A stretch of 29,512 nt of DNA from a virus, in IMG/VR virus record IMGVR_UViG_3300017613_000950, positions 1 to 29,512 of that record. The stretch is one strand, 5' to 3'. The notes below the pieces were generated by a model, which saw only the letters and a list, made by a program, of their open reading frames with translations, was not told the DNA's origin and ran no database searches. The translations under genes and the position numbers were made by a program. Positions within the stretch are counted from its first letter, which is position 1. Each line of letters opens with the position of its first letter. Below are positions 22,458 to 29,078 of this stretch, piece by piece.

Positions 22458-23797
22458 TCTTTTTTCTCCCAAAGTTTTCGCTCTGCTTCTTCATCGATGC
22501 ATTTTTGTGTTAGATTGTGCGGAGAACCTCCTTGTGTTAAGCATCGTGGGATTCTGCAAACTTCTTCTTTCTTTTTCTTCTTGTCTCTCCGATGATAGAC
22601 GTACTCTTTTCGTTCAGGATGCATTACAGGGATGATGAGTCCTGCTTTTTTCATGACACTCAACGCTTCGTAGAATTGGCGTTCGCCTTGTGAAAGACTT
22701 CTGTAGACCATGTTCATCAAAACGCTTTCGGGCAACTCTTCGTAATGGTCAAAGAGTTCTTTCATCTCTTGGATCAAGTGCATCCGTGGATGCGTAGTCA
22801 ATGACTTAATCCTAGATCGCGTTTCTGGCAGGATGGCACGTAGGATGTTCTGTGCCTGTTGAATTGTATCAGTATGGAGAATCATGCTCTGTTTGTTCAA
22901 CTCAAGAGCCATAGCGAGTTTGAGGGCTTGTTCACATTCAGCTTCCACGTATGCATCGTACTGTTCATCTCCGGTGGGTGTGAATGATTCATAGTACAGG
23001 CGGTAGTGCTCCTTGCTCTCGTCAGTCCATTCCATCTGACCATCAAGAACACGAAGCTCACCCATCGACTCTACAAGCTTGTCCCATGACGAACCTCCCG
23101 GTTTCGTAGGGTCGGCGTTGCGAACGTTGTAGGTGATAGGCATCTCTACCAAGATGAACCTACGCATGAAGCCACCTGTGAATGCGTCTTGCGGGATCAT
23201 TGATTGAAGCCACTTTGGAGTGCTACCTGCGATGATTGACAAACAATTGCGTCTTAGTATCTCCTTTCCTCTTCCAATAGTTTCACTACGCCATTCCTCC
23301 CTGTAATCATAGAGGTCTGTAATAAGGCTGACCATGCCTGTATTGTACTGTTGCTTACCAAACAGAACAGACATCTCAGGGGCTTTGATAAGTCCAGTGG
23401 CATCTCTAGGACCAACTCTAACTGTTTCCTTTGGAGTAATAGGAGCAGCCAATGCATGAACGATAGCCTCCGGTGTAAGTTTATCGGCTAGGATTCTTGC
23501 TTCGGGAAATGCTTCTACTAGGCAGTTTACTGCCATGTTGATTGTTGATGTTTTGTGTCCACGGTACGGAGGTGCGAGTAATGTTACCCATAGATTGGGC
23601 ATCAGGGGTGGCAACAAGCCTGTACTTCCTCGTTGCAACCACACTCGATTGTTTACTGCTGCACCTAACGCACAAACGGCTGAGAAAAACTTGAACCGTG
23701 GACATGCCTCTAGGTTGTTGGTGAAGTTTAAGTAGTCACCTAACCAACCCTCTTGAGGCAGGAAGTCTGTGACTGCATCAAACATCGGTCCTTTCAT
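22454..23797 (-). CDS. DUF3987-like ATPase, putative replicative helicase/primase-associated
   Basis: A 447-residue protein. It has a P-loop-like segment APPYRGHKTST (residues 75-85); the residue before the invariant Lys is His instead of Gly, as in the looser P-loops of DUF3987-type proteins. Other matches include SVLFGKQQYNTGMVSLITDLYDYREEWRSETIGRGKE and CLSIIAGSTPKWLQSMIPQDAFTGGFMRRF, the pattern of this family around Walker B and sensor regions. A C-terminal ~110-residue winged-helix-like part (VYRSLSQGERQFYEALSVMKKAGLIIPV) and a basic tail follow. Such proteins are often next to phage polymerases and are thought to unwind or load at forks. It starts one base inside the polymerase stop (TAATG). 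Confidence 0.7.
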   Translation of the reverse strand: MKGPMFDAVTDFLPQEGWLGDYLNFTNNLEACPRFKFFSAVCALGAAVNNRVWLQRGSTGLLPPLMPNLWVTLLAPPYRGHKTSTINMAVNCLVEAFPEARILADKLTPEAIVHALAAPITPKETVRVGPRDATGLIKAPEMSVLFGKQQYNTGMVSLITDLYDYREEWRSETIGRGKEILRRNCLSIIAGSTPKWLQSMIPQDAFTGGFMRRFILVEMPITYNVRNADPTKPGGSSWDKLVESMGELRVLDGQMEWTDESKEHYRLYYESFTPTGDEQYDAYVEAECEQALKLAMALELNKQSMILHTDTIQQAQNILRAILPETRSRIKSLTTHPRMHLIQEMKELFDHYEELPESVLMNMVYRSLSQGERQFYEALSVMKKAGLIIPVMHPERKEYVYHRRDKKKKKEEVCRIPRCLTQGGSPHNLTQKCIDEEAERKLWEKKE

Positions 23798-26010
23798 TAG
23801 TTGATCTCTTCCAAGTCATACCAGTTGTTGCCTATAGCGGCGTTAACAGGGAAAGACATTCCATCCAGTTCAGCGATAGGTTGTTCCATAATGCGTTGCA
23901 TCTCTTTAGCCACATCGTGCTTATCTTTTTCTGGAGCCTGGAGTGTGATCGAGTCATGGACGGTGAGGCGAAGATCGAATCCTGCCTTGTGCAGATCTAC
24001 GATTGCTTTCAAACACACATCACTTCCTGCTGATTGGATGGGAGTGTTATATGCTTGAGTCACCGAAGTAATCAAACGTCCTCGACCAAATGGGTTGAAT
24101 GCTTTGTTCGTCTTGCGGAAGGTTGCTTCTTGGTTCTTGTGGTAAGTAGTGAACTCAGGGTATTTTCGCAAACACAGTTCTTGCCAGCGCGTAGCTTCTT
24201 TAATCGTGCAACCGAACTGACGAGAGATAGCGGTGGGGCCTCTGCCGTAGGCAGTACCGAACACAACGTTCTTCGTCCATACCTGTTGCTTGTCGGTCAA
24301 GCGTTCCCATTTCTTGCCGAAGATGATCTTGCACATCTCGTGGTGTACATTAAGACCACCTGCGATCTCCTTCAACATCAACGGTACTTGAGCCACGACA
24401 GCAAGGACTCTAACTTCGAGTTGTGAGTAGTCAGCATCAACGAAAACGAATCCGTGGTCGGGTACATACATCGCTCTGAGACTTTTCGGAACATTCTGTA
24501 AGTTTGGGTCAACACTGGAGAGCCTTCCCGTTCCTGCACCACCAATTTTGAAATGAGTGTGTATACGACCATCCTCCAACCTGTCCAACACACCATCAAC
24601 GTACACACTGAGCACCTTCTTCGCAGCCCGATAGTCAAGCACATCTTGCATTACCTCTTTCTGTTCATGGTCCTGTTTGATACACTTTTTAAGGGTTTCT
24701 TCATTGCTTGACGCGACACCAAAAAATTCTTTGAGTTGCTTTGAACTGTTTGGATTCAAATCTAATGGATCGAAGACCTCTTCAATGAATCGGTCCACTG
24801 TAGGTTGGTGTTCTTTCTTCAGTACAGCGAGTTTCTGTTGATCTACAAGAACTCCCTTTTTCTCCATTGCATTGATTGCATGCACCAATGGGATCTCAAT
24901 CTCTTCCATCACTGTTAGATTGCCGGTGTCCATGTCGTTCATTTGTTCTTCGTAGACAAGGAACGTCACCAACGCATCCTTACAAGCGTATTCGTTCCTG
25001 CGTTCCGCAGACCATGAAGAGATGACTTTCATTTCTGCTTTGGTTGGCTTGTAAGGCTTAACGTAAGTATACTTTGATCTAAGGAAATCGAGACTGGCAG
25101 GGAGGTTGCTGGTAAGAAGATGTTCTGCGAGGCGTGTATCAAAGATAAGTCCCTCAGTGTTGATATCATGGTTGCCAAGCATTGCACAATCGAATTGGGC
25201 GTTCTGCATAACTTTGTGGGCATTCTTGTCCTCCGACCATCTCTTTAGAGGTTCCCAAAGTGGGGAGTTGTCATTCAGGTCAAACGCAACTGCACGATTT
25301 TTCTCATAGCACAATGAAGCTCCGATTACCCGATCTTTGCGTGGATTCAATCCAGTTGTTTCGGTGTCGATTGCTGTGACTCGCTTCGATGCTTCTTCAA
25401 GGTAGCGTTGTAATTGATACTCATCAAAGTCGGTGATGAACTCACAGTGCTCTGCTACTTCGACCTCTCCGGTTGCCATGTACCTTACTGCTTTCATGTG
25501 ATCCTGAATGGCAATCTGTATCCATTGACGTTGACGCATGCAGAAGCTTGGGTGTAACGAGTACAAGACCATGCAATCGTATTCGAAGAAAGGGTCGAGG
25601 GGGTCCATTGTTCCACGTATGGATTGAATGCTTCCTTTGCCTGTAAGTGCTTTTGAAGCTGTATCACCTAAGGCAATGATCAAGGTAGGTTCGGAACGAT
25701 GGATGTCGTCTTTGAGAAAATGTCTACAAAGAGCGACTTCTTTTGGGGAGGGTTTACGGTCTAGTGGGGGAGCACATTTTGCGGTGTTGGTACTGTCTAC
25801 CTTTCGTTTGTCGATCCCGGCCTCCTTCATGATCCTCCATTCCATCTTACCAGCAGGACCGCTGAAGACTTGTCCGGTGATCGTTTCTACATCGCCGGGA
25901 GCTTGACCTACGAACAACATGTCATACTGCTTGTGTGGTGTGAAGTACGGTCTGACGTATGTACAATCCTTTAGCCCACACTCAATGCAAACCTGCTCGC
26001 CAGGTTTCAT
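23797..26010 (-). CDS. Uracil-DNA glycosylase (family 4) fused to family A DNA polymerase
   Basis: A 737-residue fusion. Residues 1-~185 match a family 4 uracil-DNA glycosylase: GQAPGDVETITGQVFSGPAG (35-54), HPS (153-155), and Fe-S ligands C8, C11, C79 and C95 with family-like spacing. Residues ~190-370 are the 3'-5' proofreading exonuclease, with D215/E217 (AIDTETTG), NAQFD and YACKDALVT all present. Residues ~370-737 are the polymerase: motif A DADYSQLE with D527; motif B K580..F584..Y588G (TKNVVFGTAYG), where F584 aligns with E. coli Pol I Phe762; motif C VHDS (684-687), with Ser in place of the usual Glu. AAAGGA lies 5 nt upstream. The enzyme would replicate phage DNA and recognise or excise uracil. 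The 5'-nuclease domain is absent, as is normal for phage enzymes. Confidence 0.93.
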   Translation of the reverse strand: MKPGEQVCIECGLKDCTYVRPYFTPHKQYDMLFVGQAPGDVETITGQVFSGPAGKMEWRIMKEAGIDKRKVDSTNTAKCAPPLDRKPSPKEVALCRHFLKDDIHRSEPTLIIALGDTASKALTGKGSIQSIRGTMDPLDPFFEYDCMVLYSLHPSFCMRQRQWIQIAIQDHMKAVRYMATGEVEVAEHCEFITDFDEYQLQRYLEEASKRVTAIDTETTGLNPRKDRVIGASLCYEKNRAVAFDLNDNSPLWEPLKRWSEDKNAHKVMQNAQFDCAMLGNHDINTEGLIFDTRLAEHLLTSNLPASLDFLRSKYTYVKPYKPTKAEMKVISSWSAERRNEYACKDALVTFLVYEEQMNDMDTGNLTVMEEIEIPLVHAINAMEKKGVLVDQQKLAVLKKEHQPTVDRFIEEVFDPLDLNPNSSKQLKEFFGVASSNEETLKKCIKQDHEQKEVMQDVLDYRAAKKVLSVYVDGVLDRLEDGRIHTHFKIGGAGTGRLSSVDPNLQNVPKSLRAMYVPDHGFVFVDADYSQLEVRVLAVVAQVPLMLKEIAGGLNVHHEMCKIIFGKKWERLTDKQQVWTKNVVFGTAYGRGPTAISRQFGCTIKEATRWQELCLRKYPEFTTYHKNQEATFRKTNKAFNPFGRGRLITSVTQAYNTPIQSAGSDVCLKAIVDLHKAGFDLRLTVHDSITLQAPEKDKHDVAKEMQRIMEQPIAELDGMSFPVNAAIGNNWYDLEEIN

Positions 26011-26012
26011 AG

Positions 26013-26168
26013 TTATCCTTTCTTTGCTGTCTTTTGTGCGTTCGCCTGAACAGCAAGGAAGCGTTTGTACATCTGATCAACCGCATCTACAACAGTTTCC
26101 CATTTAGTCTTTCCCGATACTTTCCTCATCTTTTTTATCTGCTCGTCGGTCTTTTCTGGAAGTGTCAT
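26013..26168 (-). CDS. Hidden 51-residue gene overlapping the end of its upstream neighbour
   Basis: Read in the frame ending TAA at 26013-26015, 2 nt before the polymerase ATG. The ATG at 26168 has GGAGAG just upstream; an in-frame ATG at 26183 has none. The protein, beginning MTLPEKTDEQIKKMRKVSG and ending QANAQKTAKKG, is a basic amphipathic helix pair with a plausible protein-like pattern (KTKWETVVDAVDQMYKRFLAV). It overlaps the last ~22 codons of the 87-residue gene in the other frame. The good start, clean fit up to the polymerase start and sensible sequence support a real gene. The family is not recognised; position suggests a polymerase accessory or regulatory peptide. Confidence 0.55.
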   Translation of the reverse strand: MTLPEKTDEQIKKMRKVSGKTKWETVVDAVDQMYKRFLAVQANAQKTAKKG

Positions 26169-26367
26169 AAGCTCTCCGGTCATCGGCAAAGATGTTGATT
26201 GTGCCCTGATATCGCCCTAACCAACTTACAAATTCATAAGGTGATCGTTGGTATTCATCTGCAAGCATCCTTATAGTAACGCTTACGATCTTGTTCAGGA
26301 AACGTTTTTGAATGTATGGTATATACTTATGCACTTCATCCTTAATGTAGCGAGATTGTATGCTCAT
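26104..26367 (-). CDS. Small hypothetical protein, first gene of the polymerase sub-cluster
   Basis: An 87-residue protein with GAGGGG 8 nt before ATG. The first ~65 residues look like a compact helical protein (YIKDEVHKYIPYIQKRFLNKIVSVTIRMLADEYQRSPYEFVSWLGRYQGTINIF). The last ~22 (DTSRKDRRADKKDEESIGKD) are only charged residues, where the overlapping 51-residue gene is read in another frame. It is the first gene after a terminator-like structured intergenic region. Not recognised; a helical DNA- or protein-binding role is possible. Confidence 0.6.
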   Translation of the reverse strand: MSIQSRYIKDEVHKYIPYIQKRFLNKIVSVTIRMLADEYQRSPYEFVSWLGRYQGTINIFADDRRAYDTSRKDRRADKKDEESIGKD

Positions 26368-26372
26368 GTGAT

Positions 26373-26402
26373 TTACCCCTCAGACGTATGGAACTGGCCC
26401 AT
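26373..26402 (-). CDS. Possible 9-codon leader peptide
   Basis: A very short reading frame (MGQFHTSEG, then TAA) with an excellent AAAGGAG upstream (26420-26414), although 11 nt or more from its ATG. It ends 5 nt before the ATG of the 87-residue gene, with its last codons covering that gene's GAGGGG ribosome-binding site. This arrangement would let its translation open or block the downstream start. It may instead be chance; there is no homology support possible at this length. Confidence 0.25.
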   Translation of the reverse strand: MGQFHTSEG

Positions 26403-26445
26403 TTTTGAGGGATCTCCTTTCTGGGTGTTCAGGGATGTGTTGACG

Positions 26446-26521
26446 AAAAAAGGCCCTTGCCGGGGTGATGGCTCTGCTCACGGAGGGCCGATTGAGTGGG
26501 AACCACCCTACCCCGACAAGG
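26446..26521 (-). terminator. Branched terminator-like RNA upstream of the polymerase sub-cluster
   Basis: Read on the minus strand: CCTTGTCGGGGT (26521-26510) pairs with ACCCCGGCAAGG (26466-26455), 12 bp with one U.G pair. Inside are a 6-bp hairpin with triloop (26508-26494) and a weaker hairpin (26489-26470), forming a three-way junction. The 3' arm is followed after GCC by six Ts (26451-26446). Both wobble pairs become C-A mismatches on the plus strand, so the functional strand is minus. An alternative stem GGCCCT (26489-26484) with AGGGCC (26457-26452) abuts the T-run directly and would break the long stem. It lies in a 167-nt gap after the 95-residue gene. Terminator activity is likely; a switch is speculative. 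Confidence 0.65.
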
Positions 26522-26534
26522 ACCAATTCAAACT

Positions 26535-26822
26535 CTACTCTTTACGCCACACGTTGAAACCATCGGCATCAACAGCGGTCACAACCTTGACATTGAACCT
26601 CCTGGCTGCGCCTAGAATGGCACGTTTCAGGATCTCATGGTCAACGTTGACTTCACCGGGAGGAATGCAAACGCACTCACCGATTGCCATCGACGACAAG
26701 AACGCATACTTTGCGCCTTTGCCGAGGTTCTCAGGCATGGCCTTTTCCATCTTGTTCATCGTGTGGATCTTGACGTTGCTCTTGGGAGTGGTGCTTTTCT
26801 TCGCAGTCTTCTTGTCAACCAT
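26535..26822 (-). CDS. Conserved-looking small hypothetical protein
   Basis: A 95-residue protein with AAAGGA about 9 nt before ATG. The N terminus is Lys/Thr-rich (VDKKTAKKSTTPKSNVK), probably flexible. The rest looks like a compact alpha/beta domain: AFLSSMAIGECVCIPPGEVNVDHEILKRAILGAARRFNVKVVTAVDADGFNVWRKE. Its IPPG.....ILKRAI..AARRF...V...DADG segment suggests a small nucleic-acid-binding regulator or assembly factor. I recall similar proteins in phage early regions without assigned function. It precedes the structured intergenic region. Confidence 0.65.
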   Translation of the reverse strand: MVDKKTAKKSTTPKSNVKIHTMNKMEKAMPENLGKGAKYAFLSSMAIGECVCIPPGEVNVDHEILKRAILGAARRFNVKVVTAVDADGFNVWRKE

Positions 26823-26856
26823 TGTAGTGATTCCTTTCTTGTATAATAGTTATTCG

Positions 26857-27282
26857 CTAACCAATGTAGGTACGCTCAGTCACTTCGGTACGCTCATCTG
26901 TGGATGATCCGTCACCGGGGATCACCAGTTCAAGCACAAGTGAGAACTCTTTGCCTACAAGGGCTTCTTCGAGAAGTTCCATGAAACCGTTGAGGTCGAA
27001 GTCACCCTGCGGGATGCGCTCACCAGTAGCCTGTTTGTACAAGCCGTTGATCTTCCACAACGCTTGCGGTTGGAGACTGAACGTTTCCAGTACAGGTTCG
27101 CCAATCGTTGATGCTTCGCCATCAGCAATGCCATCCATTTCATCAGTGATGATGTACTTCACTGTTGCCTTAGGATGACCGGCCTTGCTCTTTCCGGGCA
27201 TGACCGCATCGATCTGCGCCTTCGCAATACCTTCCAGTTTTCGAAGATCACTTCCAAGATCCTCAGGGACTACAATCTGCAT
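26857..27282 (-). CDS. DUF669-like putative single-stranded DNA-binding protein
   Basis: A 141-residue protein with ACAAAGGAG 6 nt before ATG. It opens with beta-like MQIVVPEDLGS and has KATVKYIITDEMDG, followed by LETFSLQPQALWKINGLYKQATGERIPQGDFDLNGFMELLEEALVGKEFSLVLE. That last block is the pattern of DUF669-type phage proteins ('LQP.ALW....+......+P.G.FD+..+...++GK'), which are found with recombinases and are thought to bind ssDNA. An acidic C-terminal tail is not obvious, but the protein is acidic overall. Its neighbours, a Cas4/RecB-like nuclease and a Sak4-like ATPase, fit a recombination or fork-repair module. Confidence 0.7.
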   Translation of the reverse strand: MQIVVPEDLGSDLRKLEGIAKAQIDAVMPGKSKAGHPKATVKYIITDEMDGIADGEASTIGEPVLETFSLQPQALWKINGLYKQATGERIPQGDFDLNGFMELLEEALVGKEFSLVLELVIPGDGSSTDERTEVTERTYIG

Positions 27283-27311
27283 AGCTTGCTCCTTTGTTGT
27301 GTAGGTTTGTT

Positions 27312-27329
27312 CGCTTGCTTCGCTTGCTT
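27312..27329. repeat. Two perfect copies of a 9-bp unit in an intergenic gap
   Basis: CGCTTGCTT occurs twice in tandem, preceded by the partial match GTTTGTT and followed by CGCC. The 50-nt gap lies between the nuclease stop and the ribosome-binding site of the DUF669-like gene, so the transcript reads AAGCAAGCG twice. Probably slippage in a short non-coding spacer. It ends 3 nt from the upstream gene's stop codon. Confidence 0.7.
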
Positions 27330-27332
27330 CGC

Positions 27333-28169
27333 CTAAGCTTTCTTTACCTGATTACCATTTTCCTCCTTTCTCTTCGTGAAGAAGTTGTCTCGCGCTGCTT
27401 GTGAGTCGAACGTACACAACACTCGATAAGGACATTCAGAGTTATACCTGAAACATGAGTTCGGATCGGGGTACAAGTTTCGCTCTTTGATGTCCTTAAC
27501 CACACCTTCGAGGCATCGTTTCATCAGGCTTATCGAAGTGCGGTCACATTTGGTGAACGTTCGGGGGAACTTCGGCTCTTTCGTCTTTACTAGCATGTCG
27601 TAGATCGTTCCTTGCAGCGGTTCCTTGAACAGCGTTTCAGTTATGTGGTCATAGATTGCTCCCTGTAGCCCTCCTTTCAACCCATTGAGGTAGTAGTTAT
27701 CTATCTTTGCCGATGTCTTGCGTTCAAGCCTGAACAGCTTACCATCTTCGGGCCTTGCCCATCCATCAGGGATTCCCAACAAGATGTAATCGTCGTACTC
27801 GATCTCAAGCATTGTCTCACCGGGAATAATTGTTACGGTATCATCCTTGTGTGCGTACAGATATCCAGTACACAAAGTGATCGACTGTTCGGTGAGCTTC
27901 AACAACTCATCGGGTTCTTCGTCGGGATACCGTTCATTGACCATCTCAAAGACTTGTTCAAAGTCCTGTACCCAATCAACATCAATCTCTTTCTGGTCGT
28001 GCATGTGTAATATATGGTGAACGATGTCGCCAAGCTTTAGCGGGTAGGATTTCTCCTTAGGTATCAATCCCTCTTCGTACTTCCAGATGTACTCTTGACC
28101 ACATCTACGAATGGTATTGACCTTGCTGTACGATAGGCGTAGCTTATCCGTCACTTCTGTTTGAGTCAT
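27333..28169 (-). CDS. Cas4/RecB-like PD-(D/E)XK nuclease with Fe-S cysteines
   Basis: A 278-residue protein with an ATGA overlap to the upstream ATPase gene. It has the nuclease motifs in order: H51 (GDIVHHIL), D135 (LGIPDGW), E149-x-K151 (LERKTS), and Q169-x3-Y173 (LQGAIYDH), which is motif IV/V in PD-(D/E)XK exonucleases of the RecB/Cas4 group. Four Cys in the right places (C23 near the start, and C239, C246, C252 near the end) match the Fe-S cluster of Cas4/AddB-type nucleases. It likely degrades or resects DNA, perhaps for recombination-dependent replication or DNA processing. It lies directly downstream of the RecA-like ATPase. There is no Cas1/Cas2 or CRISPR array nearby, so a CRISPR role is unlikely. 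Confidence 0.87.
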   Translation of the reverse strand: MTQTEVTDKLRLSYSKVNTIRRCGQEYIWKYEEGLIPKEKSYPLKLGDIVHHILHMHDQKEIDVDWVQDFEQVFEMVNERYPDEEPDELLKLTEQSITLCTGYLYAHKDDTVTIIPGETMLEIEYDDYILLGIPDGWARPEDGKLFRLERKTSAKIDNYYLNGLKGGLQGAIYDHITETLFKEPLQGTIYDMLVKTKEPKFPRTFTKCDRTSISLMKRCLEGVVKDIKERNLYPDPNSCFRYNSECPYRVLCTFDSQAARDNFFTKRKEENGNQVKKA

Positions 28170-28936
28170 ATCGCTTCCTCCTTGAAGATCTCTGCGAAGT
28201 CAGCTTTGACGGTGGTTTCTATTTCACGACTTGTACGAGCATGAAGCTTGCCTACGGGTTTTGTAGTGACAAAATACTGCGCGGGTCCAGTAGATTTGAC
28301 CTCACACGAAGTCACGTATACCTCTTCGAAGTACTTCGCAGCTTTGTAACGCATGGAACCTTTGATCTGCGGTAGGATGTCGAGAACACGACCGGAGGTT
28401 TCATCCTTTTCAGTCTGTTCGTGGGCAATGATGATTACGTGCTTGAACAAGTTCTGAAGACGCATCATTGTGTAGAAGAAATCTTCGAGGTTGGTCAACA
28501 GGATTGCCCATTCATCGAACGTCCAGTGTTCTCTTTTCTGAAGATGACTGATCAAACGGTCGAGGTGTTCTAACAGTGCGGTGAGTGAATCAATGACTAA
28601 GACCGAACATTCGTGAGGTGTGCCGGAGAAGCAGAGATCGTCTGACATCTTTTCAAGAGCACTGATCATATCACAGAACTCAAGATAGCCTTTGGGTTGC
28701 TTGACGATAGCGGCTTTAGGAGTCAAGATACGTTTCCTAAGATCTGTCTCAGCGAGTTTTGCAGAGATGGTTTGAACCTGTATCTGACCGGATTCAAGCA
28801 ACTTTTTTAAGTTTACCATCTTTTCTACCTTCTGGTCAAGGTCTAAAAATAATACCTTATGACCGAGGTTCGTCATTGAACTCGCCAGAGTCGTCTTGCC
28901 GGTCCCTGGTTTCCCATAAATAAGAATGAAGCTCAT
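28166..28936 (-). CDS. RecA-like P-loop ATPase (AAA_24 / Sak4-like)
   Basis: A 256-residue protein with GGAGG 7 nt before ATG. Walker A is GKPGTGKT (8-15), Walker B is SVLVIDSLT (111-119, D116), and a later HVIIIAHEQTEKD segment is the usual sensor-like strand. This is the compact RecA-fold ATPase often annotated AAA_24 or Sak4 in phages, where Sak4 is a single-strand annealing or recombination protein. The C-terminal part has a beta-like region (YVTSCEVKSTGPAQYFVTTKPVGKLHART). The neighbours, a DUF669-like protein and a PD-(D/E)XK nuclease, are the classic partners. The upstream coiled-coil gene overlaps its first 80 nt. Confidence 0.87.
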   Translation of the reverse strand: MSFILIYGKPGTGKTTLASSMTNLGHKVLFLDLDQKVEKMVNLKKLLESGQIQVQTISAKLAETDLRKRILTPKAAIVKQPKGYLEFCDMISALEKMSDDLCFSGTPHECSVLVIDSLTALLEHLDRLISHLQKREHWTFDEWAILLTNLEDFFYTMMRLQNLFKHVIIIAHEQTEKDETSGRVLDILPQIKGSMRYKAAKYFEEVYVTSCEVKSTGPAQYFVTTKPVGKLHARTSREIETTVKADFAEIFKEEAI

Positions 28937-29066
28937 AGTATTTCCTCCTTAACAGTTTAAGTTCTTGTCTAAGTTCATTGATGCTCTTTTGGATGTCGCG
29001 TATATCACGTTCTAGTTTTGCGATTCTTCTTTCTATCTCTGATTCAGCATACGACATTGGGTACAT
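28857..29066 (-). CDS. Small coiled-coil protein overlapping the ATPase gene
   Basis: A 69-residue protein with AGGAGG 8 nt before ATG (29066). Residues ~8-45 form a heptad-like coiled coil (SEIERRIAKLERDIRDIQKSINELRQELKLLRRKYYEL). The last ~24 residues are hydrophilic and are read out of frame over the start of the ATPase gene. The 80-nt overlap is large, but the strong ribosome-binding site, the gap of 12 nt from the upstream stop and the clear coiled coil make it credible. It may be an oligomerising adaptor; no family is recognised. Confidence 0.6.
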   Translation of the reverse strand: MYPMSYAESEIERRIAKLERDIRDIQKSINELRQELKLLRRKYYELHSYLWETRDRQDDSGEFNDEPRS

Positions 29067-29078
29067 CAGACGATCCTC

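Noticed and set aside
22162-22494. 110-codon minus-strand frame overlapping the operon junction
   Set aside because: It overlaps the end of the transglycosylase gene and two better minus-strand genes, and its sequence is Arg/Ser-rich and shadow-like.
26248-26907. Long 219-codon open frame on the plus strand across the minus-strand replication genes
   Set aside because: It is antisense to three minus-strand genes with good starts and to the structured intergenic region; it has no good ribosome-binding site and breaks the single-strand gene order of this arm.
27333-28169. CRISPR-associated Cas4
   Set aside because: The nuclease motifs and Fe-S Cys fit Cas4, but no cas1, cas2 or repeat array is present, and the neighbours (RecA-like ATPase, DUF669-like protein, polymerase) are standard phage recombination and replication genes.
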